Shown: piece by piece, positions 43,320 to 54,323 of the stretch
Position numbering within the stretch: position 1 is the first letter of the stretch
Layout of the letters: each line of letters begins with the position of its first letter
Source of the DNA: DAHUYF01 sp035509275
Lineage (GTDB): Bacteria > Pseudomonadota > Alphaproteobacteria > ATCC43930 > CGMCC-115725
Direction of reading: 5' to 3'
Assembly: GCA_035509275.1 (NCBI GenBank)
Contig: DATJLU010000232.1
Span: 1 to 64,000 of the forward strand
Length of the DNA: 64,000 nucleotides
Position numbers and translations under genes: made by a program
The notes under the pieces: generated by a model
What the model saw: only the letters and a program-made list of their open reading frames with translations
What the model was told of the DNA's origin: nothing
Database searches by the model: none

Positions 43320-44684
43320 TCAACCGCTCGGCACGACCGCCCCGGCATGCGCGAGCACGCGGTCGATGACCCCGTCGCACTCGCCGAGATAGCTCGCGGG
43401 ATCGGTGAGGCGGTCGAGGGCGGCGCGGTCGAGATAGGGCTTCACCGCGCCATCTTCGGCGAGCATCTCGGCGAGCGGACGCTTTCGCTCGATGGCGCGG
43501 TCGCAAGCCTGCTGCACGACGTGATGCGCCGTGTCGCGGCCGATCGCCTCCGCCAGCGCCATCATCACCGCTTCGGCCATGATCAGCCCTTCATGCAGAT
43601 CGAGATTGCGGCGCATCTTTGCGGCATCGACGGTCAGTCCTTCGGCCAGCACCGCGCCATGCTCGAGCGCGCCGGCGCTCAGCACGAAGATCTGCGGCAG
43701 CGCCAGCCACTCGCTCTGCCACGGACCGGTGGCGCGCTCGTGGTCCTGCGCCATCGCATTCAGCAGCAGCGGCACCAGCGCGTGCACGCCGCGCGCAGCC
43801 GCGATGACATATTCGCAGGCGATCGGGTTGCGCTTCTGCGGCATGGTGCTGGAGCCGCCGCGGCCGCTCTGATGCGGCTCGAAGGCCTCGCCCAACTCGC
43901 TCTGCATCAGCAGCATGACGTCGGTGGCGAGCTTGGCGAGGCTGCCGCAGACGAGTCCCAGAAACGCCGCCGCCTCGACGACGCGCGCACGGTCGACATG
44001 CCAGGGCGCCGCCGGCGCGGCCAGGCCGAGCTCGGCCGCGAGCGCTTCCGCCACCGCCCTCCCCTTGGCGCCGAGCGAGGCGAGCGTGCCGACGGCGCCG
44101 CCGAACTGAAGCGTCAGCACGCGCGGCCGCAGCTCCGCCAGCCGCGCAAGGTGGTCGACGAGCGGTGCGAGCCAGACCGCGACCTTGTAGCCGAAGGTGA
44201 TCGGAAGGGCGTGCTGGAGATGCGTGCGCCCCGCCATCACCGTGCCGCGATGGCGCCGCGCCTGCTCGGCGAGGCCGGCAACGACACGGCGGAGGCTCGC
44301 CTCGACCAACGCCAGCCCGTCGCGCATCTGCAGCACCACCGCGCTGTCCATGATGTCCTGCGTGGTGGCGCCCCAATGCACATGGTGCGAGGCCTCGCCG
44401 CCCGCGGCGCGGCCCAGCGCCTTCACCAGCCCGACGACGGGATAGCCGACAGTGCGCGCGCTCTTGCCGATCTCGGCAAGCGAGATGCGCTCGAGCTTTG
44501 CCGCGGCCGTGATCGCATCGGCCGATGCCGCGGGGATGAGGCCGAGCCGCGCCTCGACCCGCGCCAGCGCCGCCTCGACATCGAGCATCTTCTGCACGAA
44601 GCCTGCGTCGGAGAACACGGCGCGCATGGCATCGCTGCCGAACAGGCCGCCGAAGACGGTTGAATCCGCGGGATTGACGCTCAT
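43320..44684 (-). CDS. pcaB: 3-carboxy-cis,cis-muconate cycloisomerase
   Basis: A 454-residue member of the fumarase/aspartase superfamily. Signature 'GGSSTMPQKRNPIACEY' holds the catalytic serine; 'HVHWGATTQDIMDSA' is the second conserved region and 'MAGRTHLQHALP' the third. It converts beta-carboxymuconate to gamma-carboxymuconolactone in protocatechuate breakdown. The start MSVNPADS (44684) is chosen; the longer frame enters pcaG. It begins 16 nt after pcaG. Confidence 0.92.
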   Translation of the reverse strand: MSVNPADSTVFGGLFGSDAMRAVFSDAGFVQKMLDVEAALARVEARLGLIPAASADAITAAAKLERISLAEIGKSARTVGYPVVGLVKALGRAAGGEASHHVHWGATTQDIMDSAVVLQMRDGLALVEASLRRVVAGLAEQARRHRGTVMAGRTHLQHALPITFGYKVAVWLAPLVDHLARLAELRPRVLTLQFGGAVGTLASLGAKGRAVAEALAAELGLAAPAAPWHVDRARVVEAAAFLGLVCGSLAKLATDVMLLMQSELGEAFEPHQSGRGGSSTMPQKRNPIACEYVIAAARGVHALVPLLLNAMAQDHERATGPWQSEWLALPQIFVLSAGALEHGAVLAEGLTVDAAKMRRNLDLHEGLIMAEAVMMALAEAIGRDTAHHVVQQACDRAIERKRPLAEMLAEDGAVKPYLDRAALDRLTDPASYLGECDGVIDRVLAHAGAVVPSG

Positions 44685-44700
44685 CGCGCCGAGGCTCCGG

Positions 44701-45279
44701 TCAGAGGTCGAAAAACGCGGTCTCGCCCTCGCCCTGCAAGACGACGTCGAAGCGGTAGGTCGCGGGTGCGCCATTCACGGGCTGGGCCAGAAGCGTGCGG
44801 CGCGCCGCCGCATCCTCGATGCCGCTCAGCACCGGATCGGCATCGTTCGCTTGCGCCAGGTCGGCGAAGTAAAGCCGCGTCGTCAAATGCTTCAACAGGC
44901 CGCGCGCGAAGATGGTGATGGCGATGTGCGGCGCCTGCAGCGCATTGCCGCGGCCGGGGACAGCGCCCGGCCGCACCGTGGTGAAGCGATAGCGCCCCTC
45001 CTTGTCGGTGAAGGCGCGGCCAAAGCCGACGAAATTGCCATCGACGGGCTTCTCCTGCGGATCCTCGGGATGCCGGTACTTGCCCGCGGCATTGGCCTGC
45101 CAGAGCTCGAGCATGGCATCGGGAACGCCGGCGCCGGCGCCGTCACGCACTTGGCCTTCGATGATGATCCGCTCGCCCAGCGCCTTGCCGCCCTGGGTGA
45201 GATCGGCGAGCTCCGGCCGGGCAAGGCCGACATGGAAGAACGGCCCCACCGTCTGCGACGCCGTCGGCACGCGCTTCAT
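44701..45279 (-). CDS. pcaG: Protocatechuate 3,4-dioxygenase, alpha subunit
   Basis: A 192-residue intradiol dioxygenase subunit lacking the full iron ligand set, as usual for PcaG. Typical start 'SQTVGPFFHVGL' and core 'LELWQANAAGKYRHPED', with 'GNALQAPHIAITIFARGLLKHLTTRLYF'. It pairs with PcaH. The ATG lies one base after the pcaH stop, so translation is probably coupled. Confidence 0.94.
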   Translation of the reverse strand: MKRVPTASQTVGPFFHVGLARPELADLTQGGKALGERIIIEGQVRDGAGAGVPDAMLELWQANAAGKYRHPEDPQEKPVDGNFVGFGRAFTDKEGRYRFTTVRPGAVPGRGNALQAPHIAITIFARGLLKHLTTRLYFADLAQANDADPVLSGIEDAAARRTLLAQPVNGAPATYRFDVVLQGEGETAFFDL

Positions 45280-45280
45280 C

Positions 45281-45985
45281 TCACGGCTCCATCGGCGTGG
45301 CGCCGCGGCCGCGCAGCACGATGTCGAAGCGGTAGCCCAGCGCGTATTCCGCTTCGCTGAGCTCGGGATCGTAGACCGAGACGAGGCGCTGGCGCGCGGT
45401 CTCGTCGGCGGTGCTGTTGAAGATGGGATCGAGCGGCAGCAGCGGGTCGCCGGGGAAATACATCTGCGTCACCAGCCGCGTGGCGAAGGCCGGGCCGAAG
45501 ACGGAGAAGTGCAGATGCTGCGGCCGCCAGGCATTATAGGTGTTGCGCCAGGGATAGGCGCCCGGCTTCACGGTGAGGAAACGATAGCGCCCGTCGGCAT
45601 CGGTCAGCACATGTCCCTTGCCGGTGAAGTTGGGATCGAGCGGCGCGTCGTGCTGGTCGGCGTCATGGAGATAGCGGCCGGCGGAATTGGCCTGCCAGAG
45701 CTCGAGCAAGGTATCCGGAACCGGGCGGCCATCCTCGTCGAGCACGCGGCCGGCGAGGATGATGCGCTCGCCGATTGGCTCGCCCGCACCCGCCTGCGTC
45801 AGATCGGCGAGGCTCGGGCCGGTCCAGCCGCCGGTGAAGACCGGGCCCGTGGTTTCGGTCAAGGTGTGGTCGAGGCGGATGGGACGGCGCACCGGCGCCC
45901 GCTTCACGGTGCTGGCGTAGTCGGGATAGAGATAAGGCGGATGGTTGCCGGGTTGTTCGCGGCGATAGGGACGGACGTCAACCAT
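45281..45985 (-). CDS. pcaH: Protocatechuate 3,4-dioxygenase, beta subunit
   Basis: A 234-residue catalytic subunit that cleaves protocatechuate between the hydroxyls. Fe(III) ligands Tyr105, Tyr144, His157 and His159 have the same spacing (39, 13, 2) as in the Pseudomonas enzyme. The N-terminus 'YRREQPGNHPPYLYPDYASTVKRAP' is typical. First gene of pcaH-G-B. The upstream 244 nt to gspE are divergent promoter DNA with no other feature seen. Confidence 0.95.
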   Translation of the reverse strand: MVDVRPYRREQPGNHPPYLYPDYASTVKRAPVRRPIRLDHTLTETTGPVFTGGWTGPSLADLTQAGAGEPIGERIILAGRVLDEDGRPVPDTLLELWQANSAGRYLHDADQHDAPLDPNFTGKGHVLTDADGRYRFLTVKPGAYPWRNTYNAWRPQHLHFSVFGPAFATRLVTQMYFPGDPLLPLDPIFNSTADETARQRLVSVYDPELSEAEYALGYRFDIVLRGRGATPMEP

Positions 45986-46229
45986 TCGCTTCCTCCCATG
46001 CGTGACGTGCCGCCACTATAGCGATGGCGGCGACCCGCGGAAACCGCCGCCCGGGCTCATCGCGCGGCTGATCGGTCTTGCACAGTCGCCTATTTGTCGA
46101 GCTGGTTGCGCTCCCTGCGGTCGCATTTCGCGCGAATGATGTGACACGGATCATTCACCGAAGTTGGATACGATCATCGCGCGGCGAGCGGCGCACCTTA
46201 TCTCTCCTTGTCTCGAGCAGAAGGCGGCC

Positions 46230-47978
<1,749 letters not shown>

Positions 47979-48012
47979 CGACGGACCCGCGCCGCATCGC
48001 CCGGAGACGGCC

Positions 48013-49227
48013 ATGACGCTGTGGCGCTATCGCGCGGCCGATGCGGCTTCGGAGCTGCGCGAAGGCGAGATCGAGGCCTTGGACGAGGGCGCCGCGGCGG
48101 CGCGGCTGCAATCCTTGGGGCTGATGCCGCTGCGCCTCAGGGCGCTCGGCGCGGAGCAGACCGCCGCGGCGGCGCCGCAACGCCGCCGGCGCGGGTTGAA
48201 GCCGGCCGTGCTGGCAGCGATCGCGGCCCAGACCGCGGTGCTGCTGCGCTCCGGCATCGCCCTCGACGATGCGCTCGACGTCGCCGCCAGCTTCGCGGAA
48301 AAGCCGCGCGAGAGCGAAGTGCTGCGCGCGCTTCTGGGGCGCATCCGCGCGGGCGCGTCGCTGGCGGAGGCGATGAGCGCCGAGCCCGGCTTGTTCCCCG
48401 ATTTCGCGGTGAGCATGGTCCGCGCCGGCGAAGAGGCGGGACAGGTCGAGAGCGCCCTCGCCCGCCTCGCGGAATTTCTCGAGCAGAGCATGGCCTGGCG
48501 CGAGACGATCAAATCGGCGCTGCTTTATCCCGCCGTCGTGGCCCTGGTCTGCTGCGGCTCGATCGCGGTGCTGTTCGCTTTCGTCGTGCCGCGCTTCGCA
48601 CCGCTCTTCGCACAGGCCGGCGACGCGCTGCCGAGCTCGGCGCGCACACTCCTCGCCGTTTCCGATCTCGTGCGCGGCTGGTGGTGGACGCTGCCCCTCG
48701 CCGTGCTGGTTCTGGCGTTTGCTGCGCAGCGTGCCCTGCGCACGCAGGAAGGCCGGCGACGCTGGGACCGTGCGGTGCTGAGGCTGCCGGTTTTCGGCCC
48801 CCTCGCTGCCAAGACGCGCACGGTGCATTTTGCGCGCACGCTGGGCACGCTGCTGCAAGGCGGCGTGGCGCTGGTTCCGGCGTTGCAGATCGCGCGCGAG
48901 ACCGCCGGAAACCTGGTATTCGCCGAGGCCATCGATGCGGTGCTCGAACAGGCGAAGGCAGGAAAAGGCGTCGCCGAGCCGCTGCGGCGCACCGGCGTCT
49001 TTCCGCCGCTTGCCTCGCGCCTGATGGCGATCGGCGAAGAGAGCGGCCGGCAGCAGGAGATGCTGATGCGCATCGCCGACACGCTCGAGAGCGAGACGCG
49101 CCGGCTGGTCGACCGGCTCATCGCCTTGTTGACGCCGGCGCTGACCATCGTGCTGGGCGTGATCGTCGCGGCGGTCATCGGCTCGATCCTCACCGCCATC
49201 CTCAGTGTCTACGATTTGGCGATGTGA
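48013..49227 (+). CDS. gspF: Type II secretion inner-membrane platform protein GspF
   Basis: 404 residues, two repeated GspF domains with three membrane helices: 'LLYPAVVALVCCGSIAVLFAFVVPRF', 'WWWTLPLAVLVLAF' and a C-terminal 'LTPALTIVLGVIVAAVIGSILTAILSVYDL'. 'AQTAVLLRSGIALDDAL' and 'TLGTLLQGGVALVPAL' mark the two domains. It contacts GspE and GspL. Confidence 0.93.
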   Translation: MTLWRYRAADAASELREGEIEALDEGAAAARLQSLGLMPLRLRALGAEQTAAAAPQRRRRGLKPAVLAAIAAQTAVLLRSGIALDDALDVAASFAEKPRESEVLRALLGRIRAGASLAEAMSAEPGLFPDFAVSMVRAGEEAGQVESALARLAEFLEQSMAWRETIKSALLYPAVVALVCCGSIAVLFAFVVPRFAPLFAQAGDALPSSARTLLAVSDLVRGWWWTLPLAVLVLAFAAQRALRTQEGRRRWDRAVLRLPVFGPLAAKTRTVHFARTLGTLLQGGVALVPALQIARETAGNLVFAEAIDAVLEQAKAGKGVAEPLRRTGVFPPLASRLMAIGEESGRQQEMLMRIADTLESETRRLVDRLIALLTPALTIVLGVIVAAVIGSILTAILSVYDLAM

Positions 49228-49265
49228 GAAGAAGCGACGGGAATGGAGATAGGAGGGCCCTTCAC

Positions 49266-49706
49266 ATGCAGCGCGCAATGCCGGACCGGACGGCCGGATT
49301 TACGCTGGTCGAGCTGCTGGTGGTTCTGGCGATCCTCGGGCTCCTGGTCGCGATCGCAACGCCCCAGGTCCTGAAATACCTGGCGCGCGCCAAGGTGGAC
49401 ACGGCGCGGATCGAGATGAAGAGCATATCCAGCGCGCTCGATCTCTTTCTTCTCGACAATGGCCGCTATCCGACCGAGCAGGAAGGGCTGAAGGCCCTCG
49501 TCGCCAATCCCGGAGCGCTCGCCACCTGGTCCGGCCCTTACCTGAAGAATGGCGGCGGCGCGCCGTTGGATCCCTGGGGCCGCCCCTATCAGTACCGTTA
49601 TCCCGGCCAGAACGGCGATTACGACCTGTTCTCGAACGGGCCCGACGGCCATGAGCCGATTGCTCCTGCCGTCGGCCCCGCGGCAGCATCCGCGGCGATG
49701 CGATGA
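49266..49706 (+). CDS. gspG: Major pseudopilin GspG
   Basis: A 146-residue prepilin. The cleavage site is G11/F12 followed by 'FTLVELLVVLAILGLLVAIATP' with Glu at mature position 5. The calcium-loop C-terminal region 'GGGAPLDPWGRPYQYRYPGQNGDYDLFSNGPDG' is diagnostic for GspG. A GGAGGG site lies upstream. Forms the pseudopilus shaft. Its stop overlaps the gspH start (ATGA). Confidence 0.96.
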   Translation: MQRAMPDRTAGFTLVELLVVLAILGLLVAIATPQVLKYLARAKVDTARIEMKSISSALDLFLLDNGRYPTEQEGLKALVANPGALATWSGPYLKNGGGAPLDPWGRPYQYRYPGQNGDYDLFSNGPDGHEPIAPAVGPAAASAAMR

Positions 49707-50200
49707 TCGACATCGTCACCCGGCGCGACCCGTCGGGCGAGCGCGGCTTCACGCTGATCGAGCTGCTGGTGGTTCTCACCATCTCGGCGCTGTTGTTCGG
49801 CCTGACGATAGAGCTCGCCCGCGGGCCGCAGCCGCGCACGCTGCTGCCCGCGACCGCGCGACAAGTGGCCTCGGCCTTCCGCGCCGCGCGCGAGCAGGCG
49901 ATCACCCAGGACCGGCTGGAGGTGGTGATGGTCGACGTGGCGAGCGGGGCCTGGGTGGCGCCGGGAGCGGTGCGGCGCCACCTGCCGCGCGGCGTGCGCG
50001 CCGTTCTCTTCACCGAGGACACCGATACCGACGGCGATGAGCGCGGCCTCATCCGCTTCTATCCCGATGGCAGCTCGAGCGGCGGCGGGCTGTCGATCGA
50101 GGCCGGCGGACTCCGTTACGACATCCTGGTCGATTGGCTGACGGGCGGCGTGACGATCCATGAGCAAAGGCCGGTGCCGCGCAAACCGGCGATTCTGTGA
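49703..50200 (+). CDS. gspH: Minor pseudopilin GspH
   Basis: 165 residues with the prepilin site G15/F16 and Glu20 ('RGFTLIELLVVLTISALLFG'), then a GspH-type beta domain ('TARQVASAFRAAREQAITQ', 'RFYPDGSSSGG'). Part of the minor pseudopilin tip complex; overlaps gspG by four bases. Confidence 0.9.
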   Translation: MIDIVTRRDPSGERGFTLIELLVVLTISALLFGLTIELARGPQPRTLLPATARQVASAFRAAREQAITQDRLEVVMVDVASGAWVAPGAVRRHLPRGVRAVLFTEDTDTDGDERGLIRFYPDGSSSGGGLSIEAGGLRYDILVDWLTGGVTIHEQRPVPRKPAIL

Positions 50201-50207
50201 GGGCGGG

Positions 50208-50600
50208 ATGCGCCAGCTCGGCGAGGCCGGCTTCACCTTGATCGAGATCCTCGTCGCTTTCGCGATCGCGATCATCGCGCTCGCGGCGCTCTATCAGCTG
50301 TTCGGCATCGGCACACAGACCGTCACGGCCGCCGATCGGCTGGAAGCCGCGATCGTTTTGGCGCGCTCCGCGCTCAACGCGGGTGCGGTGGTCGCAGACG
50401 GTGAACAGGCGCAGCAGATCGGCCCTTACCAGCGCCGCGTCCTGGTCCAGGCGCGGCCCGATCTCGCGCGCTCCGGCGCGCCGGCGGGATTGAGCGAAAT
50501 CGAGGTCGAGGTGTCGTGGCACGAAGGCAGGCGGCAGCGCCGCATCTCGCTGTCGACGCTTCGCGTCGTTGCCAGCGCCACGGCGGAGTCCGGACAATGA
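50208..50600 (+). CDS. gspI: Minor pseudopilin GspI
   Basis: 130 residues from ATG 50208 (GAGGGCGGG site); a longer frame reaches 50160 inside gspH. Prepilin site G8/F9 with Glu13 ('AGFTLIEILVAFAIAIIALAAL'). The C-terminal half 'GLSEIEVEVSWHEGRRQRRISLSTLR' is typical of GspI. Stop overlaps the gspJ start. Confidence 0.88.
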   Translation: MRQLGEAGFTLIEILVAFAIAIIALAALYQLFGIGTQTVTAADRLEAAIVLARSALNAGAVVADGEQAQQIGPYQRRVLVQARPDLARSGAPAGLSEIEVEVSWHEGRRQRRISLSTLRVVASATAESGQ

Positions 50601-51238
50601 CGGCGCCGCTCACGCAGCGGCGCTGCGCCGCAGAAGCCGGCTTCACGCTGGTCGAGATGCTGGTCGCGGTCAGTTTGCTGGCGCTCCTTACGGTCGTCCT
50701 GGCCGGCGGCATGAGTCTCGCCACGAAGCGCTTCACCCGGCATCCCGAGCGCGTCGACCGGGCGCAACGGATCGCTGCGGCGCAGGATTTCCTGCTGGCC
50801 ACGCTCGCCGATGCGCGGCCGCTCGTCGATCAGGAGTCCGGCGCGGCGCGCCTCGCTTTCGCCGGCGGGCCGACGCAGCTGCTGTTCCTCGCGCCGGCGC
50901 CGGAGAGCATGCCTGCGGGCGGTCTGATGGCGTATGGCCTGCGCTTCAGCCCGCCCGCCCGCGGCACCGGTGGCCGCTTGGAATTGGGCGCGCGCCGCTT
51001 CGACGTGCCGGCGGCCGGCTCGGGCCGGACCACGGTGCTGCTCGATCACGTCACAAAGGTGCAGCTGAGCTATTACGGCACGCTCACGCGCGAGGCGCGC
51101 CCGAGCTGGCACGATGAATGGGACGCGGCGCAGACGCTTCCCAGCCTGGCGCGTATCGCCGTCGCCTTTTCCGACGGCACCACCATGCCCGATCTCGTGG
51201 TCGCCCTGCGCCTCGCCGGGCAGCCGCCCGCGCGATGA
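50597..51238 (+). CDS. gspJ: Minor pseudopilin GspJ
   Basis: 213 residues, prepilin site G15/F16 and Glu20 ('AGFTLVEMLVAVSLLALLTVVLAGG'). The remainder is a GspJ-like beta domain ('VTKVQLSYYGTL', 'WHDEWDAAQTLPSLARIAVAF'). ATG 50597 overlaps the gspI stop, which decides it over longer frames. Confidence 0.88.
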   Translation: MTAPLTQRRCAAEAGFTLVEMLVAVSLLALLTVVLAGGMSLATKRFTRHPERVDRAQRIAAAQDFLLATLADARPLVDQESGAARLAFAGGPTQLLFLAPAPESMPAGGLMAYGLRFSPPARGTGGRLELGARRFDVPAAGSGRTTVLLDHVTKVQLSYYGTLTREARPSWHDEWDAAQTLPSLARIAVAFSDGTTMPDLVVALRLAGQPPAR

Positions 51239-51250
51239 TGAGGTGAGGCA

Positions 51251-52384
51251 ATGATCGCTCTCAGAGAGATGGCGCGATTGAAGAGTGCCGGCGCGACGGC
51301 GTGGCATTTCGCCCGGTGGTGGGTCGACGAGCTCGCCGGACTGTTGCCGCAGCGCCTCAGCGCCCCCGCCGTCGAAGACGCTTTGATCCTTGCACCTTCG
51401 GCGGATCTGAGCACGGCGACGCTCGCCGTCGAATCCGGGCGTCAGCGCCAGCCGCTCGGCCGCTTCGCCCTTGCCGCACCGGAAGCCGCTGCGCACGCGC
51501 TTCGCGCCGCCGGGATTCTGCGCGCTGTCCGCGCCGGGCACATGCCGGTGGTGTTACGCCTGCCGCAAGCTCTCGTCTCGCGCCAGCAGCTTGAATTGCC
51601 GATCGCGGCGCAGTCGGATCTCGAGGAGGCTGTGGGCTACGATCTCGACCGGCGCACGCCGTTTTCGCGCGAGCACGCAGTGTTCGCGGTGCGGTTGGTC
51701 CGGCTCGAGCCGGCCCGCAAGCGCCTCATCGCCGAGGTCGTGGTGACGCCGCGGGCGACGCTCGACCGGGCGCTGCAGGCGCCGCGCGCGCTCGGACTCG
51801 AGCCGAGCCGGGTCGAGGCGGCGGACGCGGCCGGAGAGTCCGCGTCCGGCGATCTGCTGCGGGCCGCGCCGTCGGGCGCGAACCGCCCCGGCCGCGAACG
51901 CGACCGGGCCGCCTGGGGGCTCGGCCTGGTCGCGGCGGCCCTCGTCGCAGCGCTGGTCTGGCTGCCGATCTCCCTGGCGCAGCGGCGCGCGGCGGATCTC
52001 GCCGCCCGCTTCGAAGCGGCCAAGCGTGCGAACGTCGCCGCCGTCCGGCTGCAGCATCAGATCGACGAGCTCGTTCAGGAAGACCGCTATCTCCTCGACA
52101 AGAAGCGCGCCGCTCCCAACCCGTTACGGCTGCTTCTCGACACGACGCGGGTGACGCCGGACACGGCCTGGCTCACGGAATGGGACATGACCGGCGAGGA
52201 AGTGCGGCTTACCGGCAACGCCGTCTCTGCCTCGGGTCTTGTCGACGCGCTGGAACACTCGCAGATCTTCACCGGCACCGCGTTCCTGTCGCCGGTGACG
52301 CGACAGCCCGATGGGCGCGAGCGTTTTTCCGTGTCGGCCCATGCCGTCGCAGCCACCGCCCAACCGCAGGAAGCAAAGCGATGA
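51251..52384 (+). CDS. gspL: Type II secretion assembly protein GspL (PilM/PilN-like)
   Basis: 377 residues: a cytoplasmic actin-like part (about 45-200; 'VVLRLPQALVSRQQLELP' and 'LEEAVGYDLDRRTPF'), one membrane helix (about 222-242) and a periplasmic PilN/GspL ferredoxin-like domain ('DTTRVTPDTAWLTEWDMTGEEVRLTGNA'). Links GspE to the inner-membrane platform. Followed with overlap by gspM. Confidence 0.85.
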   Translation: MIALREMARLKSAGATAWHFARWWVDELAGLLPQRLSAPAVEDALILAPSADLSTATLAVESGRQRQPLGRFALAAPEAAAHALRAAGILRAVRAGHMPVVLRLPQALVSRQQLELPIAAQSDLEEAVGYDLDRRTPFSREHAVFAVRLVRLEPARKRLIAEVVVTPRATLDRALQAPRALGLEPSRVEAADAAGESASGDLLRAAPSGANRPGRERDRAAWGLGLVAAALVAALVWLPISLAQRRAADLAARFEAAKRANVAAVRLQHQIDELVQEDRYLLDKKRAAPNPLRLLLDTTRVTPDTAWLTEWDMTGEEVRLTGNAVSASGLVDALEHSQIFTGTAFLSPVTRQPDGRERFSVSAHAVAATAQPQEAKR

Positions 52385-52995
52385 GCCCGCCGGAATTTCT
52401 GGCGCAGGCCTCGCCCGCGATGCGCCGTGTCGTCGCGCTCGGATTGCTGGCAGCGCTGCTGTGCCTCATGGGATTCTGGGTGATCTTGCCGCTGTGGCAA
52501 TCCTATACCGATGCCACGGCTTCGGCCGACGAGCTCCAAGGCGCGCTCGGCAAGCTCGAAGCGGCCGGGCGGAATCCCGCAGCGCTGGAGGCCGAGCTCG
52601 CCAAGCTCAAGAACCGGCGTGCCGCGGCGCCAGGGCTGCTCGCCGGCCCTACGGATGCGCTCGCCTCGGCCCAGCTGCAGAGCCGCCTCAATCGCGCGAC
52701 CGAAGCGGCGCGCGGCGTATTCCGCAGCGCGCAGCCCTTGCCGATGCGCGATGAAGGCCCCTATCGCCGGGTCGGCGTCCGCGTGCTGATGACGGTGAAG
52801 CTGGCGGAGCTGGTCGGCATCTTCCATGACCTCGAATCCGCCTCGCCGTTTCTGTTTCTCGATGAGGTGAGCGTCAAAACAGCGACGCCGTTCCACCTCG
52901 GGCAAGCGGCGCAGACCGAAAAGCAAGAACCCAGTCTCGATGTCGAATTCGAGCTCTACGGCTATGTTCGCAAGCCCGCGGGGCCCGCCGCATGA
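52381..52995 (+). CDS. gspM: Type II secretion protein GspM
   Basis: 204 residues with one N-terminal membrane helix (about 18-37), a coiled-coil segment (about 45-75) and a periplasmic domain containing 'VRVLMTVKLAELVGIFHDLESASPFLFLDEVSV', as in GspM/PilO proteins. Partners GspL. The start overlaps the gspL stop and its stop overlaps the next gene. Confidence 0.82.
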   Translation: MSPPEFLAQASPAMRRVVALGLLAALLCLMGFWVILPLWQSYTDATASADELQGALGKLEAAGRNPAALEAELAKLKNRRAAAPGLLAGPTDALASAQLQSRLNRATEAARGVFRSAQPLPMRDEGPYRRVGVRVLMTVKLAELVGIFHDLESASPFLFLDEVSVKTATPFHLGQAAQTEKQEPSLDVEFELYGYVRKPAGPAA

Positions 52996-53546
52996 GGCCG
53001 CGCTTGACCCGCCGCCTGGGACTCGCCGCGCTCACTTTCGCGCTCGGGGCGGCACTCTGGCTCGAGTGGGAGCACGGAGAAAGAGTGACCATCGCGGCCG
53101 TTGCAGTGGCACCGGCGCCATCACTGCCGCCGACGCCGTCGGCGCAGGACGATCCTGCGTACACCTTGCCGCCTCTCGAAGCCTACCGCGCCATCGAGGC
53201 GCGGCCGCTGTTCTGGGCCTCGCGGCGCCCGATCGCGGCGGCCGAGGGAGCGGCCGCGGCGCCTTCGGACCTGGCGCTGCTGGGCGTGGTGGAGGGCAAG
53301 GGCGAGACGGTCGCGCTGATCCGTCACGGCCAGCCGCCCCGAGTCGAGCGGGTGCACGAAGGCGCGACGGTCGAGGGTTGGACCGTGACGAAGGTCGCGC
53401 TCGGCGGCGTCGTCCTGGTCAACGGCGGGACAGAGGCGGAGCTGAAGCCGAAAGCGGCGCCGCCGACGGTGACGGCGCCCGCCGCAGGCGCCAAGCCGGC
53501 GCCCGCGCCCGCGCGGCAATCCGCGCGAACGCGGCCCGGAGATTGA
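52992..53546 (+). CDS. Type II secretion GspC/GspN-like bitopic protein
   Basis: 184 residues: a short cytoplasmic tail, membrane helix (about 9-24), Pro/Ala-rich stretch, then a homology-region-like domain beginning 'YRAIEARPLFWASRRP', continuing 'LALLGVVEGKGETVALI' and 'GATVEGWTVTKVALGGVVL'. This is the layout of GspC's HR domain but without a PDZ or coiled-coil end; the last 35 residues are low-complexity Ala/Pro. It probably replaces GspC in linking platform and secretin (inference). Confidence 0.7.
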   Translation: MRPRLTRRLGLAALTFALGAALWLEWEHGERVTIAAVAVAPAPSLPPTPSAQDDPAYTLPPLEAYRAIEARPLFWASRRPIAAAEGAAAAPSDLALLGVVEGKGETVALIRHGQPPRVERVHEGATVEGWTVTKVALGGVVLVNGGTEAELKPKAAPPTVTAPAAGAKPAPAPARQSARTRPGD

Positions 53547-53560
53547 GCGCAGCCGCGCCC

Positions 53561-54304
53561 ATGCCGGATGCGCTTTCCCTGCTGTCGCTCGTCGCGGCGC
53601 CCGCGATCGGCAGCTTTCTCGGCGTGATCGTGCAGCGCTTCGCGTCGCCGGCGACAATCCTGTGGGGCCGCTCGGCATGCCCTTATTGCGGCGTGCGCCT
53701 CGGCGCGCTCGACCTGCTGCCGATCGCCAGCTGGCTCGCGCTGCGCGGACGCTGCCGCCGCTGCGGCGTGCGCATCGGCGCCTTCTACCCGCTGATCGAG
53801 CTGGCCGCCTTGGGCGTCGCCCTGTGGTCCATCGCCGCGACCGCGGGCTGGGTGGTTTGGGCGAGCTGCGCGCTCGGCTGGTCGCTGCTTGCGCTCGCGG
53901 CGATCGATGCGCGCCATCAGCTGCTGCCGGATTTCCTGACCCTTCCCCTGTTGCTCGGCGGCCTCGCCGTGAATGCGCTGTTCGACCGCCAAAGCTTCGT
54001 GGCAGCTGCGATCGGCGCCGCCGCCGGCTTCCTGTTCGTCGTCGCGCTGCGCGCGGTTTATCAGCGCCTGCGCGGGCGCGAAGGGATCGGCCTCGGCGAT
54101 GCGAAGCTGCTCGCCGCGTGCGGCGCGTGGGTCGGCTGGGACGGGATGCCGAGCGTCGTTCTCGCAGCGTCGCTCGGCGGTTTGCTCTTCGCGCTGATGT
54201 GGGCCGCCAGAATCGGCCGGTTGTCGCTCGGCGAACGCGTGCCGTTCGGCCCGTTCCTCTGCGCCGGGCTTTGGCTCGTCTGGCTCTACGGTCCGCTCGG
54301 CTGA
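53561..54304 (+). CDS. gspO: Prepilin peptidase / N-methyltransferase GspO (PilD)
   Basis: A 247-residue aspartic membrane protease with about seven helices. N-terminal zinc tetracysteine Cys40, 43, 65, 68 ('CPYC', 'CRRC'), catalytic Asp116 ('AAIDARHQLLPD') and Asp180 in 'GIGLGDAKLL' (GxGD). It trims and methylates the pseudopilins encoded upstream. ATG 53561 chosen; the longer frame runs inside the preceding genes. It converges on gspK with 19 nt between the stops. Confidence 0.93.
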   Translation: MPDALSLLSLVAAPAIGSFLGVIVQRFASPATILWGRSACPYCGVRLGALDLLPIASWLALRGRCRRCGVRIGAFYPLIELAALGVALWSIAATAGWVVWASCALGWSLLALAAIDARHQLLPDFLTLPLLLGGLAVNALFDRQSFVAAAIGAAAGFLFVVALRAVYQRLRGREGIGLGDAKLLAACGAWVGWDGMPSVVLAASLGGLLFALMWAARIGRLSLGERVPFGPFLCAGLWLVWLYGPLG

Positions 54305-54323
54305 GAGGCGCCGCGCAATCGCG